Assembly: GCA_026954325.1 (NCBI GenBank)
Contig: JAIXKK010000005.1
Span: forward strand, 1-45,092
Length of the DNA stretch: 45,092 nucleotides
Source: Bryobacterales bacterium
GTDB lineage: Bacteria > Acidobacteriota > Terriglobia > Bryobacterales > Bryobacteraceae
Reading direction: 5' to 3'
Part shown: positions 25,833 to 34,501 of the stretch, in pieces
Layout of the letters: every line of letters starts with the position of its first letter
Position numbering within the stretch: the stretch's first letter is position 1
Made by a program: the position numbers and the translations under genes
The notes under the pieces: generated by a model
The model's input: only the letters and a program-made list of their open reading frames with translations
Database searches by the model: none
Told to the model about the DNA's origin: nothing

Positions 25833-26537
25833 ATGTTTCCCCACATCACAACCACAGACACTACTCCCTCCGTATCTCCCCAGATCGTGAGCACCTCGGA
25901 AGTCGTCCGGTGGTCGGCCGAGACCGGGAACCCGCATGCGGACCAGGCTCTCGCCGTAACGGTTCCGGCCATTACAGTGGACCTTACCGCAACCAACTGG
26001 CACACGGGCGGCGGCGAGTTCTGGTGGAACACCGGGACCATCGCCATCCGCATGAGGCAGCAGATCTTCATCAGCAGCGGGATCTCCGCCTGCGCGCGCG
26101 GCATCTGGGCCGGTCACGAAAATCTTCACGTTGCCGACAACCGTACCATCCTGAACAGCCTCGCGGCAGAGACGGCTCGCGATTCCTCGCTCCAGGATAT
26201 CTTCAGCGGGCGCCACTTCGAGCGGGGCAATTTCAGTCTCATCCAGCAAACGGTCATCAACGTCATCTCGGACATTTTCCGCCGCCTGACGGGACGCCAG
26301 GTGTCGCTTCGGGACACGCGGGCGGAATACTCGCGCGTCAACCAGACTATTCTCCGGTCCTGCCCAGGGCCGCATTACCACACCGTGGCGCGGGGCGAAA
26401 ACCTATCCATGCTCTCGGACTTCTATTACGGAAACCAGAGCCATGCCACTCAGATTTACGAGCAGAACCGCGGCATCATCGGGTCGAACCCTAATCTGAT
26501 CCTCCCCGGACAGCGGCTGGAACTTCCGCGCATCTGA
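25833..26537 (+). CDS. LysM protein with HExxH-type motif, putative metallopeptidase
   Basis: A 234-residue protein with no signal peptide. The C-terminus (about 183-232) is a LysM domain (HTVARGENLSMLSDFYYG, then LILPGQRLELP), which binds peptidoglycan or serves as a phage-tail-like baseplate adaptor. The N-terminal domain is not one I can name; it has H95-E96-N97-L98-H99 followed by D102 (GHENLHVAD), as in zincins, a helix after it, and D161/E165 in RDTRAEY that could add a ligand. C87 and C177 could pair. The strong AAAGGAGG at 25820-25827 fixes the start. How it would reach the wall without a signal is unknown. The peptidase assignment is inference from one motif. Confidence 0.65.
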   Translation: MFPHITTTDTTPSVSPQIVSTSEVVRWSAETGNPHADQALAVTVPAITVDLTATNWHTGGGEFWWNTGTIAIRMRQQIFISSGISACARGIWAGHENLHVADNRTILNSLAAETARDSSLQDIFSGRHFERGNFSLIQQTVINVISDIFRRLTGRQVSLRDTRAEYSRVNQTILRSCPGPHYHTVARGENLSMLSDFYYGNQSHATQIYEQNRGIIGSNPNLILPGQRLELPRI

Positions 26538-26606
26538 CGGGCGCCTCGGCAACCGCCCCCCTCGAGGCCGGCCGGGCGCGGCGCTTCCCGGGTTACCATA
26601 GCTCCC

Positions 26607-27854
26607 ATGGCCTCTGTCCGCTATTGGGTGTTGCTCTTCGCCGTTCTCGGCGCATTCATCACCTATCTCGACCGCGTCTGCATCGCGGTCGCCGCTCCGC
26701 TGATGCAAACCGAGCTCAAACTCTCGCGGTACGAAATGGGCTGGGTCTTCACCGCCTTCTATGCCGCCTACGGCATCTTCGAGATGCCATCTTCGTGGCT
26801 GGGCGACCGCTGGGGACAGCGGCGCACGCTGACGCGCATCGTCGGAGGCTGGTCCATATTCACGATTCTGACCGGAGCGGCGCGCGGCTACGCGAGCCTG
26901 TTGGCGGTTCGGTTCCTTTTCGGGGCGGCCGAATCCGGCGCGTTCCCCACGCTCTCGCGGGGCCTCTCCCGATGGTTCCCCGCCTACGAGCGCGGCTTCG
27001 CGAACGGGATGATGTGGACCGGAGCGCGGCTCGGAGGCGCCGTCTCTCCCCCGTTGGCGGTACTGGCGATTGCCTGGATTGGCTGGCGCGGCGCGTTCGT
27101 TTTTTTCGGAGCGATCGGTCTGATATGGGTGGCTGTGTGCGCTATCTGGTATCATGACGATCCCGCCGATCACCCACGGGTAAGCAAATTAGAACTCGAG
27201 ATCATCCGCGTGGGCGCCGCGCCGGCCCCGCTCAAAGCGCAGCGGCTCCCCTGGAAGAAGCTGCTGTTTAATCGCGACCTGCTCATCCTCTGCGCCACCT
27301 ACCTTGCCTCCGGATTCGGATTTCAGTTCTTTGTCACCTGGCTGCCCACCTATCTCACCCGCGAACACGGACTCACGCCGGCGCGCTCTGGATTCTATAC
27401 GGCCCTGCCGCTGCTTGCGGGGGCGGCCGGATGCGCCCTTGGCGGGTTCCTTTCGGACTCCATTACCCGCCGCACCGGCAGCCTGTTGTGGGGCAGGAGG
27501 ATGGTGGGAGCGGGCGGATTCCTGTTGGGCGCCGCCGGATTCTTCGCGGCCGTCCAGGCGCGCACTCCCGAACTGGCCGTGGCGTGCCTCGCCTTCGCTT
27601 CCGGGACACATGATATGAGCCTTCCCGTCCTGTGGGCCACATGCACCGATCTGGGCGGCAGGTTCGGCGGCACGGCCGGGGGGTGGTTGAACCTCGCCTC
27701 GAGCATTTCCGGCATGCTGGCGCCGGTGGTATCGGCGGGACTCGCCGATATGTTCGGCTCCTTTAACGCCGTCTTCTGGGTGACCACATCGCTCTACCTG
27801 GCCGGGGCGCTGCTGTGGCTCATTATCGACCCGTGCAAAGCGGCCATCACGTGA
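26607..27854 (+). CDS. MFS transporter, hexuronate/glucarate-type (ACS)
   Basis: A 415-residue, 12-helix carrier with the ACS signature early on (TYLDRVCIAVAAPLM), loop 2-3 GDRWGQRRTLT, and AAESGAFPTLSRGLSRWFP in TM4/5. This group imports organic anions such as galactarate or hexuronates with protons. It is followed 18 bp later by a creatininase-family gene on the same strand, so the pair probably imports and hydrolyses one substrate. Codons here end mostly in C, unlike plus-strand genes in the first 9 kb, which end mostly in G. Confidence 0.88.
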   Translation: MASVRYWVLLFAVLGAFITYLDRVCIAVAAPLMQTELKLSRYEMGWVFTAFYAAYGIFEMPSSWLGDRWGQRRTLTRIVGGWSIFTILTGAARGYASLLAVRFLFGAAESGAFPTLSRGLSRWFPAYERGFANGMMWTGARLGGAVSPPLAVLAIAWIGWRGAFVFFGAIGLIWVAVCAIWYHDDPADHPRVSKLELEIIRVGAAPAPLKAQRLPWKKLLFNRDLLILCATYLASGFGFQFFVTWLPTYLTREHGLTPARSGFYTALPLLAGAAGCALGGFLSDSITRRTGSLLWGRRMVGAGGFLLGAAGFFAAVQARTPELAVACLAFASGTHDMSLPVLWATCTDLGGRFGGTAGGWLNLASSISGMLAPVVSAGLADMFGSFNAVFWVTTSLYLAGALLWLIIDPCKAAIT

Positions 27855-27872
27855 AAGTGAAAGGAACGTCTC

Positions 27873-28673
27873 ATGGAAAAAATCCCCTACCTCTACCAGC
27901 ACCACACCTGGGTCGAACTGAAGGAAGCCGCCAAGCGCGAGCCTGTCGTCGTCCTCCCGATCGGCTCGGTGGAAGATCACGGTCCTCATCTGCCGTTGGA
28001 CGTGGACAACTTCCTGATCTGGGAAATCTGCATGGAAGCCGCCAGGCGCGCCGGCGGCGACATCCTGCTGATGCCCATCATCCCCTACGGGTTCGAAACG
28101 CACCACATGGACTTCCCCGGCACCATCGACATCCATATGGAGCACCTCCTCCATTTCGTGCTGGATGTCACCAAGAGCGTCGCCCATCATGGGTTCCGCC
28201 GCATCCTCATCGCCGACGGACACGGCTCCAACATGCCGATTCTTGAACTGGTGGCCCGGCGCACCATTCTTGAAACCGAAGCCCTCTGCGCGCCCTTCCT
28301 CTGGCCTTCCCTCGCTCTCGCCGATATCCGCAAAGTGAGGGAATCCGGCCGAGGCGGCATGTCCCATGCGTGTGAATTGGAGACCTCCGTCTATCTTTAC
28401 CTCGACGCGCGGCGTGTCCAGATGGACAAGGCGCGCAAGGAACAGGGAGCGCCGCAATCAGAGTTTATTTGGCAGGACCTCACCGACCCGGGTCCGATCA
28501 AGATGATGGATTACTGGACGTGCTTTTCCAAGTCCGGCATCAACGGCGACCCCACGCTCGCCACGGCGGAGAAGGGCAAGATTATCTTCGAGGCCGTAGT
28601 GAACAATTTTGCGCGCTTCGCCCGCGAATTCAAGAACCGCCCCCGAGGGGAACGCACGGACCACCACCGGTGA
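27873..28673 (+). CDS. creatininase-family amidohydrolase
   Basis: A 266-residue protein with the creatininase metal-site pattern: E34 and H36 in GSVEDHGPHLPLD, D45 nearby, H117 in ADGHGSN, and E168 or E170 in SHACELETS. The family opens cyclic amides such as creatinine or formylated intermediates in various pathways. AAAGGAA lies about 10 nt before the ATG. Cotranscribed in all likelihood with the MFS carrier; the true substrate is unknown, and creatinine itself should not be assumed. Confidence 0.85.
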   Translation: MEKIPYLYQHHTWVELKEAAKREPVVVLPIGSVEDHGPHLPLDVDNFLIWEICMEAARRAGGDILLMPIIPYGFETHHMDFPGTIDIHMEHLLHFVLDVTKSVAHHGFRRILIADGHGSNMPILELVARRTILETEALCAPFLWPSLALADIRKVRESGRGGMSHACELETSVYLYLDARRVQMDKARKEQGAPQSEFIWQDLTDPGPIKMMDYWTCFSKSGINGDPTLATAEKGKIIFEAVVNNFARFAREFKNRPRGERTDHHR

Positions 28674-28722
28674 GATCCACGGTTCGGCTTCATTCGCGCC
28701 ATGGGATCGCCGCCGCGGGCGA

Positions 28723-29133
28723 TCAGGCTTTCTTCGGATGAGCCGATTCGCCATCCGCTGCCACGCTCACCTGGAGCGTAACGGCTATCGCCTTCATGAG
28801 ATCGCGGTTCGCCACGTCATTGTTGACCTTGAAGCCGGACAATTCGGCGCCCACGCGGTCCCGACCAGGAGCGAGGAACGGAGCGAGCGGCGCCAGCACT
28901 TTGGCGTTCGAAACGGTCAGTCCATTCCCGATATGGATATGCCCCTTCTTGTTGTCCGCCACGATGTAGAGCTTGTCCACCGTGCCGGGATTCAAATGCA
29001 TGCGGTTGAGCTTTGTCACCAGAGCGCCGACTGCCTGCAGCAGGCTGGTGTTTTCATTGATGGAGATGGAAGGGTCGTCCCCCGGACTCGGCCCGCCCCG
29101 GTATTCGGAAGCAATGAGGTATGCGTTTGGCAT
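28723..29133 (-). CDS. unknown soluble protein
   Basis: A 136-residue protein without signal or membrane segment. A beta-alpha pattern is visible: an N-terminal strand (AYLIASEY), a helix (LLQAVGALVTKLNRMHL), then strands VDKLYIVAD and HIHIGNGLTVS and a helix. This order loosely recalls CHAT/DUF4347-type caspase folds, but the catalytic HG and C motifs are absent. I assign no function. GAGGGAG precedes the ATG. The 132-bp gap to sod contains a hairpin. Confidence 0.55.
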   Translation of the reverse strand: MPNAYLIASEYRGGPSPGDDPSISINENTSLLQAVGALVTKLNRMHLNPGTVDKLYIVADNKKGHIHIGNGLTVSNAKVLAPLAPFLAPGRDRVGAELSGFKVNNDVANRDLMKAIAVTLQVSVAADGESAHPKKA

Positions 29134-29225
29134 AGTCTCCCTCTCACGTAGCGATTCCGGCCACTGCTATATTACTCGAAAACTCCGCCGGCGGGAGTCA
29201 GGGAAATTCCGGCGGCTGTCGGGGA

Positions 29226-29252
29226 CGAAGGCGGGGTTGCCGGCCGCCTTCG
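29226..29252 (-). terminator. hairpin downstream of sod
   Basis: A perfect 9-bp stem (CGAAGGCGG at 29226-29234, CCGCCTTCG at 29244-29252) with a 9-nt loop lies 13 nt beyond the sod stop. There is no T run on the minus strand, so it may protect or attenuate the transcript rather than terminate it. Confidence 0.4.
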
Positions 29253-29265
29253 CAAAGGGGAAGGG

Positions 29266-29874
29266 TTACAAGGAATTGAAGCGGTCTTCGACAGCCTTCC
29301 AATTGACTACGTTCCACCAGGCCGCGATATATTCGGGCCGGCGGTTCTGATACTTCAGGTAGTAGGCGTGCTCCCACACGTCCAGGCCGAGCACCGCGGC
29401 CTTACCTTCCATGAGCGGAGCGTCCTGGTTGGGCGTCGAAGCGACCGACAGGGTCGAGCCCTCCTTGATCACCCAGGCCCAGCCCGAGCCGAAACGTCCG
29501 GCGCCGGCGGCGGCGAATTTCTCCTTGAACGCGTCAAAGCTCCCGAAGGCGCTGTTCACAGCGGCCGCAAAATTTCCCACCGGCGTCCCGCCGCCGCCCG
29601 GTCCCATCAGCGTCCAGAACAGCGAGTGGTTCCAGTGGCCTCCCCCATTGTTGCGAACCGCCGTTCGGATGGATTCGGGGGCCGCCGCGGCGTTGTTCGC
29701 GAGCAATTCCTCCAAAGTCTTCCCGGCCAGATTCGGCGCGGATTCGAGCGCCTTGTTGAGATTCGTGACGTAGGCGCCATGGTGTTTGCCGTGATGGATC
29801 TCCATGGTCAGTTTATCGATGTACGGTTCCAGAGCGTCATGAGCGTAGGGTAGAGCCGGTAACGTGAACGGCAT
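29266..29874 (-). CDS. sodA: superoxide dismutase, Mn type predicted
   Basis: A 202-residue Fe/Mn-family SOD converting superoxide to hydrogen peroxide and oxygen in the cytoplasm. Visible: ligand H27 in [12 protein letters not shown], the [13 protein letters not shown] block with the second His, and DVWEHAYYL with the Asp and last His ligand. GG before HWNH and Q in TPNQDAP fit the manganese or cambialistic type rather than iron. ATG 29874 has AAGGAG upstream; the open frame to 29943 is not SOD-like. A hairpin follows the stop. Confidence 0.93.
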   Translation of the reverse strand: MPFTLPALPYAHDALEPYIDKLTMEIHHGKHHGAYVTNLNKALESAPNLAGKTLEELLANNAAAAPESIRTAVRNNGGGHWNHSLFWTLMGPGGGGTPVGNFAAAVNSAFGSFDAFKEKFAAAGAGRFGSGWAWVIKEGSTLSVASTPNQDAPLMEGKAAVLGLDVWEHAYYLKYQNRRPEYIAAWWNVVNWKAVEDRFNSL

Positions 29875-30033
29875 GCGAGGTTCGTCTCCTTCGTGTTTGG
29901 AATTCAAGTGTTTTGGATGCCCGCCGGACAGGTGAGGATGCATCCATCATCATACCAGTAGATACGCACCATTCTGTCATGTTTTGGCTATCGGGCCGGA
30001 TCGGGTGCGGGGAACGGGAAGGCGCGGGTAGAG

Positions 30034-30059
30034 AACCGCATGCGGTTTCCAGCATGCTG
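30034..30059. promoter_or_regulatory. paired palindromes upstream of the receptor gene
   Basis: AACCGCATGCGGTT (30034-30047) is a perfect 14-bp palindrome and CAGCATGCTG (30050-30059) a perfect 10-bp one; both centre on GCATGC. They lie in the 430-bp gap between the divergent sod and Oar-like genes and could bind a dimeric regulator. No other gene is seen in 29875-30304. Confidence 0.35.
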
Positions 30060-30226
30060 AACGACAAATAGGAATGCCATCTTTGTTAATCTGACGTGGA
30101 AGTGAGTCCGGCGGCGTTCTAACTTGCTGATTCGATGAGGCGGCAGGAGGACAGTCCGATTCGTGTAAGACTGGTGAGACTGAAGAACGGGAAGGGAATC
30201 TAACGTTATCGGTAGCGGACAGCCTA

Positions 30227-30256
30227 TTGACTTTCCGTTACGAATTACACTAAAGT
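30227..30256 (+). promoter_or_regulatory. possible sigma-70 promoter
   Basis: TTGACT (30227-30232), an 18-bp spacer and TAAAGT (30251-30256) match the -35 well and the -10 moderately. It is about 50 bp before the ATG of the receptor gene, in an AT-richer stretch than the surroundings. Confidence 0.4.
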
Positions 30257-30304
30257 TCTTAAAATCCTGTTTTTCTAAATTCTCAGCTCCGTGGGGTTAG
30301 ACAG

Positions 30305-33300
30305 ATGAACTATCGATCAAAGGTCAGCGCGCTCTTTCTATCTCTGCTGTCAGCCGCTTGCCTGTTCGGGCAATCGACGACTCAGACGATTCAAGGCATC
30401 GTGACCGACACCACCGGCGCCAGCATCGCCGGCGGGAAAGTTACAGCCACCAACCAGGGTACGAACGTATCCCAAACAACCACAACAAACGAGAGCGGAA
30501 ACTACACTTTCCCGCTTGTCCCCGTAGGCGACTACACCGTGAGGTGCGAAGTCACGGGCTTCAAGACCGAGAGCGTCCGCAACATCCGCGTGGAGACCGC
30601 CGCGCAGGTCCGGCAGGATTTCAAGCTCACCGTGGGGAGCCTCAGCGAATCGATTGAAGTCGTGGCCACCGGTGTCGCCCTCCAGACCGAGAACGCCACG
30701 GTCGGCGCGGTGATCGAGAACCGGCGCATCGTGGAACTTCCGTTGAACGGGCGCAACATGCAAGGACTCGCGGTGCTGGTTCCCGGAGTCCAATACGGCA
30801 TCCGCACCGGAACCGGCGACGGTTCGGGCGGCTTCCCCATTCCGGGCCAGGGTTTCGCGGTCATCGCGAATGGCCAGCGCGAAACCAACCAGGTAGCCTC
30901 GCTCGACGGCGTGGACGCGAAAGATCCCCGCGTGCACACCATGGACTTCGTACCCTCCATCGAGGCGATTGAAGAGTTTAAGATTCAAACCAACGCCTAC
31001 AACGCCGAAAACGGATGGGGCGGCGGGGCGGTTGTTTCCGTGACCATGAAGTCCGGCACCAACGCCATTCACGGCGCATTCTTCGACTTCCTGCGCAACG
31101 ACAAACTCGACGCCGAAAACTACTTTCTCAACTTCGAACTCGCTCCCGGCACCACGCGGCTGAAGAAGAACACTCTTCGCCAGAATCAGTTCGGCTTCGT
31201 GCTGAGCGGGCCGGTGGTCATTCCCAAACTGTACAACGGGAAGAACAAGACATTCTGGGCATTCAACTACGAGGCGCGGCGCACGAGGGAAGGCGTAGTC
31301 TCCACCGTAAATTGGCCTATCGATCCCTTCCGCGAAGGCGATTTCAGCAGGTTGCAGAACGGATACACGGCCAACGGAAAGTTCGTGGCTCCCACCCTGA
31401 TCTGGGATCCGGATACGGGGCAGCCGTTCGCCAACAATGTCATTCCGAAATCCCGCCTCTTCCCCGGATCGCTGAATGTGCTGAACCTTTATGTGCCCAG
31501 GGCGCAGTTCGTACAGGAGGATCCGACGGACTTCACGGCGCGCGCGGCGGTTCCGCAGCCCACGAATGTGAACACCTATTTTGCCCGCGTCGATCACAAC
31601 TTCAGCGAGCGAGACCGCGTGTTCGGCCGCCTGGCGTGGGACCGTTCGAACCTTACCAGCAATAACATCAACCCGAACCTGCCCGTATTCCGGCACTCGT
31701 GGATCACGAACCTCGCCACCCAGTGGATTCACACGTTCAGCGCGACAATGATCAACGAGGCGCGGTTCGGTTTCAATATTACAAACGACCTGACCTCGAA
31801 TCCGCGCACGGATAACACGAGCTTCGACATGGATTCGCTCGGCGTCGGCCTGTTCCGCATCCCCTCCGACGGGAACCGCAAGCTGACAGCCCGGGAACAT
31901 GGCATTCCGCAGTTCACCGGCCTTCCGTTCACCTTGCAGGAACTGACGAACGGGAACGGCTACGACAACATGAAGACGTACCAGTTCGGCGACCACTTCT
32001 CCATTTTCAAGGGGAAGCATAATTTGAAGATGGGCGCGGAATACTACGGACTTTGGATCGAGCGGGGCGCCGCAAACCTGGAAGAAGGATTGCTGGGTTT
32101 CGCGGGCGCCCAGGCCGGTTACTCCTTTGCCTCGTTCCTGCTGGGACGGCCGAACTCGACGCAGACTCCCGAGGGTATCCCGCTGACGTTCCCGCACGCC
32201 AATCGCGCCGGCGCCTACATCAACGACGACTGGAAGGTAAGCTCGCGGCTGACGGTCAACCTCGGACTGCGCTACGACTACAACGGCTGGCCCATCGACT
32301 CCCACGGTCTGCAACGGACGTTTGACATCCCCGGGCTGGGCGCGGATATCGGCCGCGGCGGCGGCTATAAGACGGCCAGCGGCGCCATTATCCCCTCGGT
32401 GTTTCCCGGCGCGCTGGGAGACGCGGGCGCGCTGAAATTGGCTCAGCAGCAACGTTTTCGGTTCTTCATGCCGCGCGTCGGCATCGCTTTCCGCCCCACG
32501 GACAAATGGGTCATCCGCACCGGCGCCGGGTGGTTCGACAACCTCCAGCATCAGAACACCTACACCATCTTCAACCTGATGCCCCCGAAGGCCGGCAGCC
32601 AGGTGTATCTGACATCGATGCGCGTGGCGCAGACAGTGCCTGTCCTCGGCGCGAACGGCCAGAATTTCAATATCTCGACGCAGACGTACGTGCCCGGTTC
32701 GAACGTGCTGACGCTGAGCGACCCGTTCCTCACGCAGGGCGGCGGAGCGAGCACGATTCGCCCGATTGACGTGGTCTACCTGCCGCCGGACTACAAGGAC
32801 GGCCAGGTTTGGAAGTGGAGCTTCGACATTCAGCGCGAACTTCCGTCCAACATGACGCTCTCCGTCGGTTATGCCGGCAGCAAGGGCGCCAACATCGGGA
32901 ACAGCGTGATCAACTGGAACGATCCTTTACAGCCGGCGCAGACATTCGTCCAATCCAACCGGCCGTATCCGTCGTTCTACGACCCCGCCACTCCGAACCT
33001 GGGTGTTCAGGCGACGGGACGCATCCGCTACATCGATTCCTTCGGCGAGTCCTTCTATCACGGCCTGCAGACGACGCTGAATAAGCGGGCCTCGAAGGGG
33101 CTCACTTTCGGTGTCTCCTACACTTACAGCAAGTCCCACGGAGACGGTGAAAACGGCGGGCAGGAAGGCGCCTCGTTCCAGAATCCCCGGGACCGCCGCG
33201 GTTCGCGTGGTTTGTTCTCGTTCGACCAGACACATCGCCTGGCCGTCAACTGGGTGTACGAACTTCCCGGGCAGAACATCAAGAACGCATCGAGATGGGT

Positions 33301-33793
33301 CGTCGGCGGGTGGCAGTTGAACGGGATTTTGAGCGTTGCATCGGGTTTCCCGTTCACGGTCACGCAGGGCGCGGGCGATCTGGCGCTGCCCAACGGCGCC
33401 GTGCGTCCCGATGTCATCAGCGACCCCAAACTCGACAATCCGACCCGGAAGCTCTGGTTCAATCCGCAGGCCTTCCAGCGGGTGACTTGCCAGATCAACT
33501 CGCGGCCTGACCTGTGCCATCTGGGCAGCAACGGCTACGACAGCCTCCGCGGCCCCGGCGAACGGCGTATTGATTTCTCGATGTTCAAGAACTTTGCGCT
33601 TTCCGAGAGGTTCAAGTTGCAGTTCCGATGGGAAGCGTTCAACGCCACGAATACGCCATGGTTCAACAACCCCGGCGGCATCAGCTTCTCGAACGCCAAC
33701 CAGATTACGCCCAACGGTGTCCGCGACGCGGAAATCCGCAGCATCCGCAATCCCATGCGGCGGATGCAGTTCGGCTTGAAACTGTTGTTCTGA
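30305..33793 (+). CDS. Oar-like TonB-dependent receptor with CarboxypepD_reg domain
   Basis: A 1162-residue outer-membrane protein: signal peptide (ends LSAACLFGQS), a carboxypeptidase-regulatory-like domain (about 25-115, IQGIVTDTTGASIAGGKVTA, LVPVGDYTVR), a plug-like region (NRRIVELPLNGRNMQGLAVL to about 250) and a long beta-barrel ending in the aromatic QFGLKLLF. This form is greatly expanded in Acidobacteria and is believed to take up large or poorly soluble nutrients; the ligand is unknown. A promoter-like site lies just upstream and a strong hairpin just after the stop, so it is probably transcribed alone. Confidence 0.93.
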   Translation: MNYRSKVSALFLSLLSAACLFGQSTTQTIQGIVTDTTGASIAGGKVTATNQGTNVSQTTTTNESGNYTFPLVPVGDYTVRCEVTGFKTESVRNIRVETAAQVRQDFKLTVGSLSESIEVVATGVALQTENATVGAVIENRRIVELPLNGRNMQGLAVLVPGVQYGIRTGTGDGSGGFPIPGQGFAVIANGQRETNQVASLDGVDAKDPRVHTMDFVPSIEAIEEFKIQTNAYNAENGWGGGAVVSVTMKSGTNAIHGAFFDFLRNDKLDAENYFLNFELAPGTTRLKKNTLRQNQFGFVLSGPVVIPKLYNGKNKTFWAFNYEARRTREGVVSTVNWPIDPFREGDFSRLQNGYTANGKFVAPTLIWDPDTGQPFANNVIPKSRLFPGSLNVLNLYVPRAQFVQEDPTDFTARAAVPQPTNVNTYFARVDHNFSERDRVFGRLAWDRSNLTSNNINPNLPVFRHSWITNLATQWIHTFSATMINEARFGFNITNDLTSNPRTDNTSFDMDSLGVGLFRIPSDGNRKLTAREHGIPQFTGLPFTLQELTNGNGYDNMKTYQFGDHFSIFKGKHNLKMGAEYYGLWIERGAANLEEGLLGFAGAQAGYSFASFLLGRPNSTQTPEGIPLTFPHANRAGAYINDDWKVSSRLTVNLGLRYDYNGWPIDSHGLQRTFDIPGLGADIGRGGGYKTASGAIIPSVFPGALGDAGALKLAQQQRFRFFMPRVGIAFRPTDKWVIRTGAGWFDNLQHQNTYTIFNLMPPKAGSQVYLTSMRVAQTVPVLGANGQNFNISTQTYVPGSNVLTLSDPFLTQGGGASTIRPIDVVYLPPDYKDGQVWKWSFDIQRELPSNMTLSVGYAGSKGANIGNSVINWNDPLQPAQTFVQSNRPYPSFYDPATPNLGVQATGRIRYIDSFGESFYHGLQTTLNKRASKGLTFGVSYTYSKSHGDGENGGQEGASFQNPRDRRGSRGLFSFDQTHRLAVNWVYELPGQNIKNASRWVVGGWQLNGILSVASGFPFTVTQGAGDLALPNGAVRPDVISDPKLDNPTRKLWFNPQAFQRVTCQINSRPDLCHLGSNGYDSLRGPGERRIDFSMFKNFALSERFKLQFRWEAFNATNTPWFNNPGGISFSNANQITPNGVRDAEIRSIRNPMRRMQFGLKLLF

Positions 33794-33814
33794 AGACAAC
33801 AGCCTGTTTGTCTC

Positions 33815-33846
33815 AAGGGCGGCGCTCCGGCGGCCGCCCTTTAATT
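33815..33846. terminator. intrinsic terminator, possibly bidirectional
   Basis: AAGGGCGGC (33815-33823) and GCCGCCCTT (33833-33841) form a perfect 9-bp stem with a 9-nt loop, followed by TAATTT. It lies in the 57-bp gap between the convergent Oar-like and YkgJ-like genes and should stop the receptor transcript; the minus-strand side has fewer T residues. Confidence 0.65.
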
Positions 33847-33850
33847 TGCC

Positions 33851-34501
33851 TCAGGCGAGGGCAAAGGCGATCACCGTCCGCCCCGGCTGACCGCCGCCTT
33901 CGAGGAATTCCGCAAGGGCGGCCTCCCCGCTCTCCCGTGTATCAATATCTACCCGGAACTCTTCAATCCGCTCAGCCGCCGCCTCCGTATAGTTGAGCGG
34001 GCAATGGGGCAGATCTTCGCCATCCAGGCGGATCGCGGGACCATACGTGCGGCAGGCCGCCGGACGATGCGTGTAAAGCTCGCACCGCCCCGATTCGAGA
34101 TCGAGCGCGGGGCAAGGAAGTGATTGAAACCGCGGATGGAAGAGAACTTCCCCCGCGACGCTTTCTTCGAGCAGACCGTCTGATGTGGCGCCCGGATAGC
34201 CAAGCCCTCGGAGCAAACCCACCGACTCCGCGGCCCGCGCCCGTATTCCCGCGGCCTTGGCCGGCTCCATCAGCCGCAGCCCTTCCCGTAACCGCGCGGC
34301 ATCGAGTAGTGTGACCGGAAACGGTCCGATGCAACATCCAAAGCACCCCGGGCGGCAGCGCAGATGAGGCCCGGCGCGGCGCCGCGCCTCATCCCGCGCG
34401 GAATCGAGGATGCGCAGAAACCGCTCGTCAGTTCTTACGGGTAAGCTCCCTGGCGCCTTCCTTGACGCCCTTCCCCACTGTCCTGGAACTCTTGACGACA
34501 C
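33851..34501 (-). CDS. YkgJ-family cysteine-cluster protein
   Basis: A protein of up to 216 residues with the YkgJ metal cluster: CRPGCFGCC near residue 50, then LPCPALDLESGRCELYTHRPAACRTYG. These eight or so cysteines probably hold zinc or an Fe-S cluster; the biochemical role of the family is unclear. The only start upstream of the cluster with a usual codon is GTG 34501, which overlaps the LEA-like gene by 74 bp in another frame. The first 20 or so residues are not family-like, so the true start may be later. Confidence 0.8.
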   Translation of the reverse strand: MSSRVPGQWGRASRKAPGSLPVRTDERFLRILDSARDEARRRAGPHLRCRPGCFGCCIGPFPVTLLDAARLREGLRLMEPAKAAGIRARAAESVGLLRGLGYPGATSDGLLEESVAGEVLFHPRFQSLPCPALDLESGRCELYTHRPAACRTYGPAIRLDGEDLPHCPLNYTEAAAERIEEFRVDIDTRESGEAALAEFLEGGGQPGRTVIAFALA

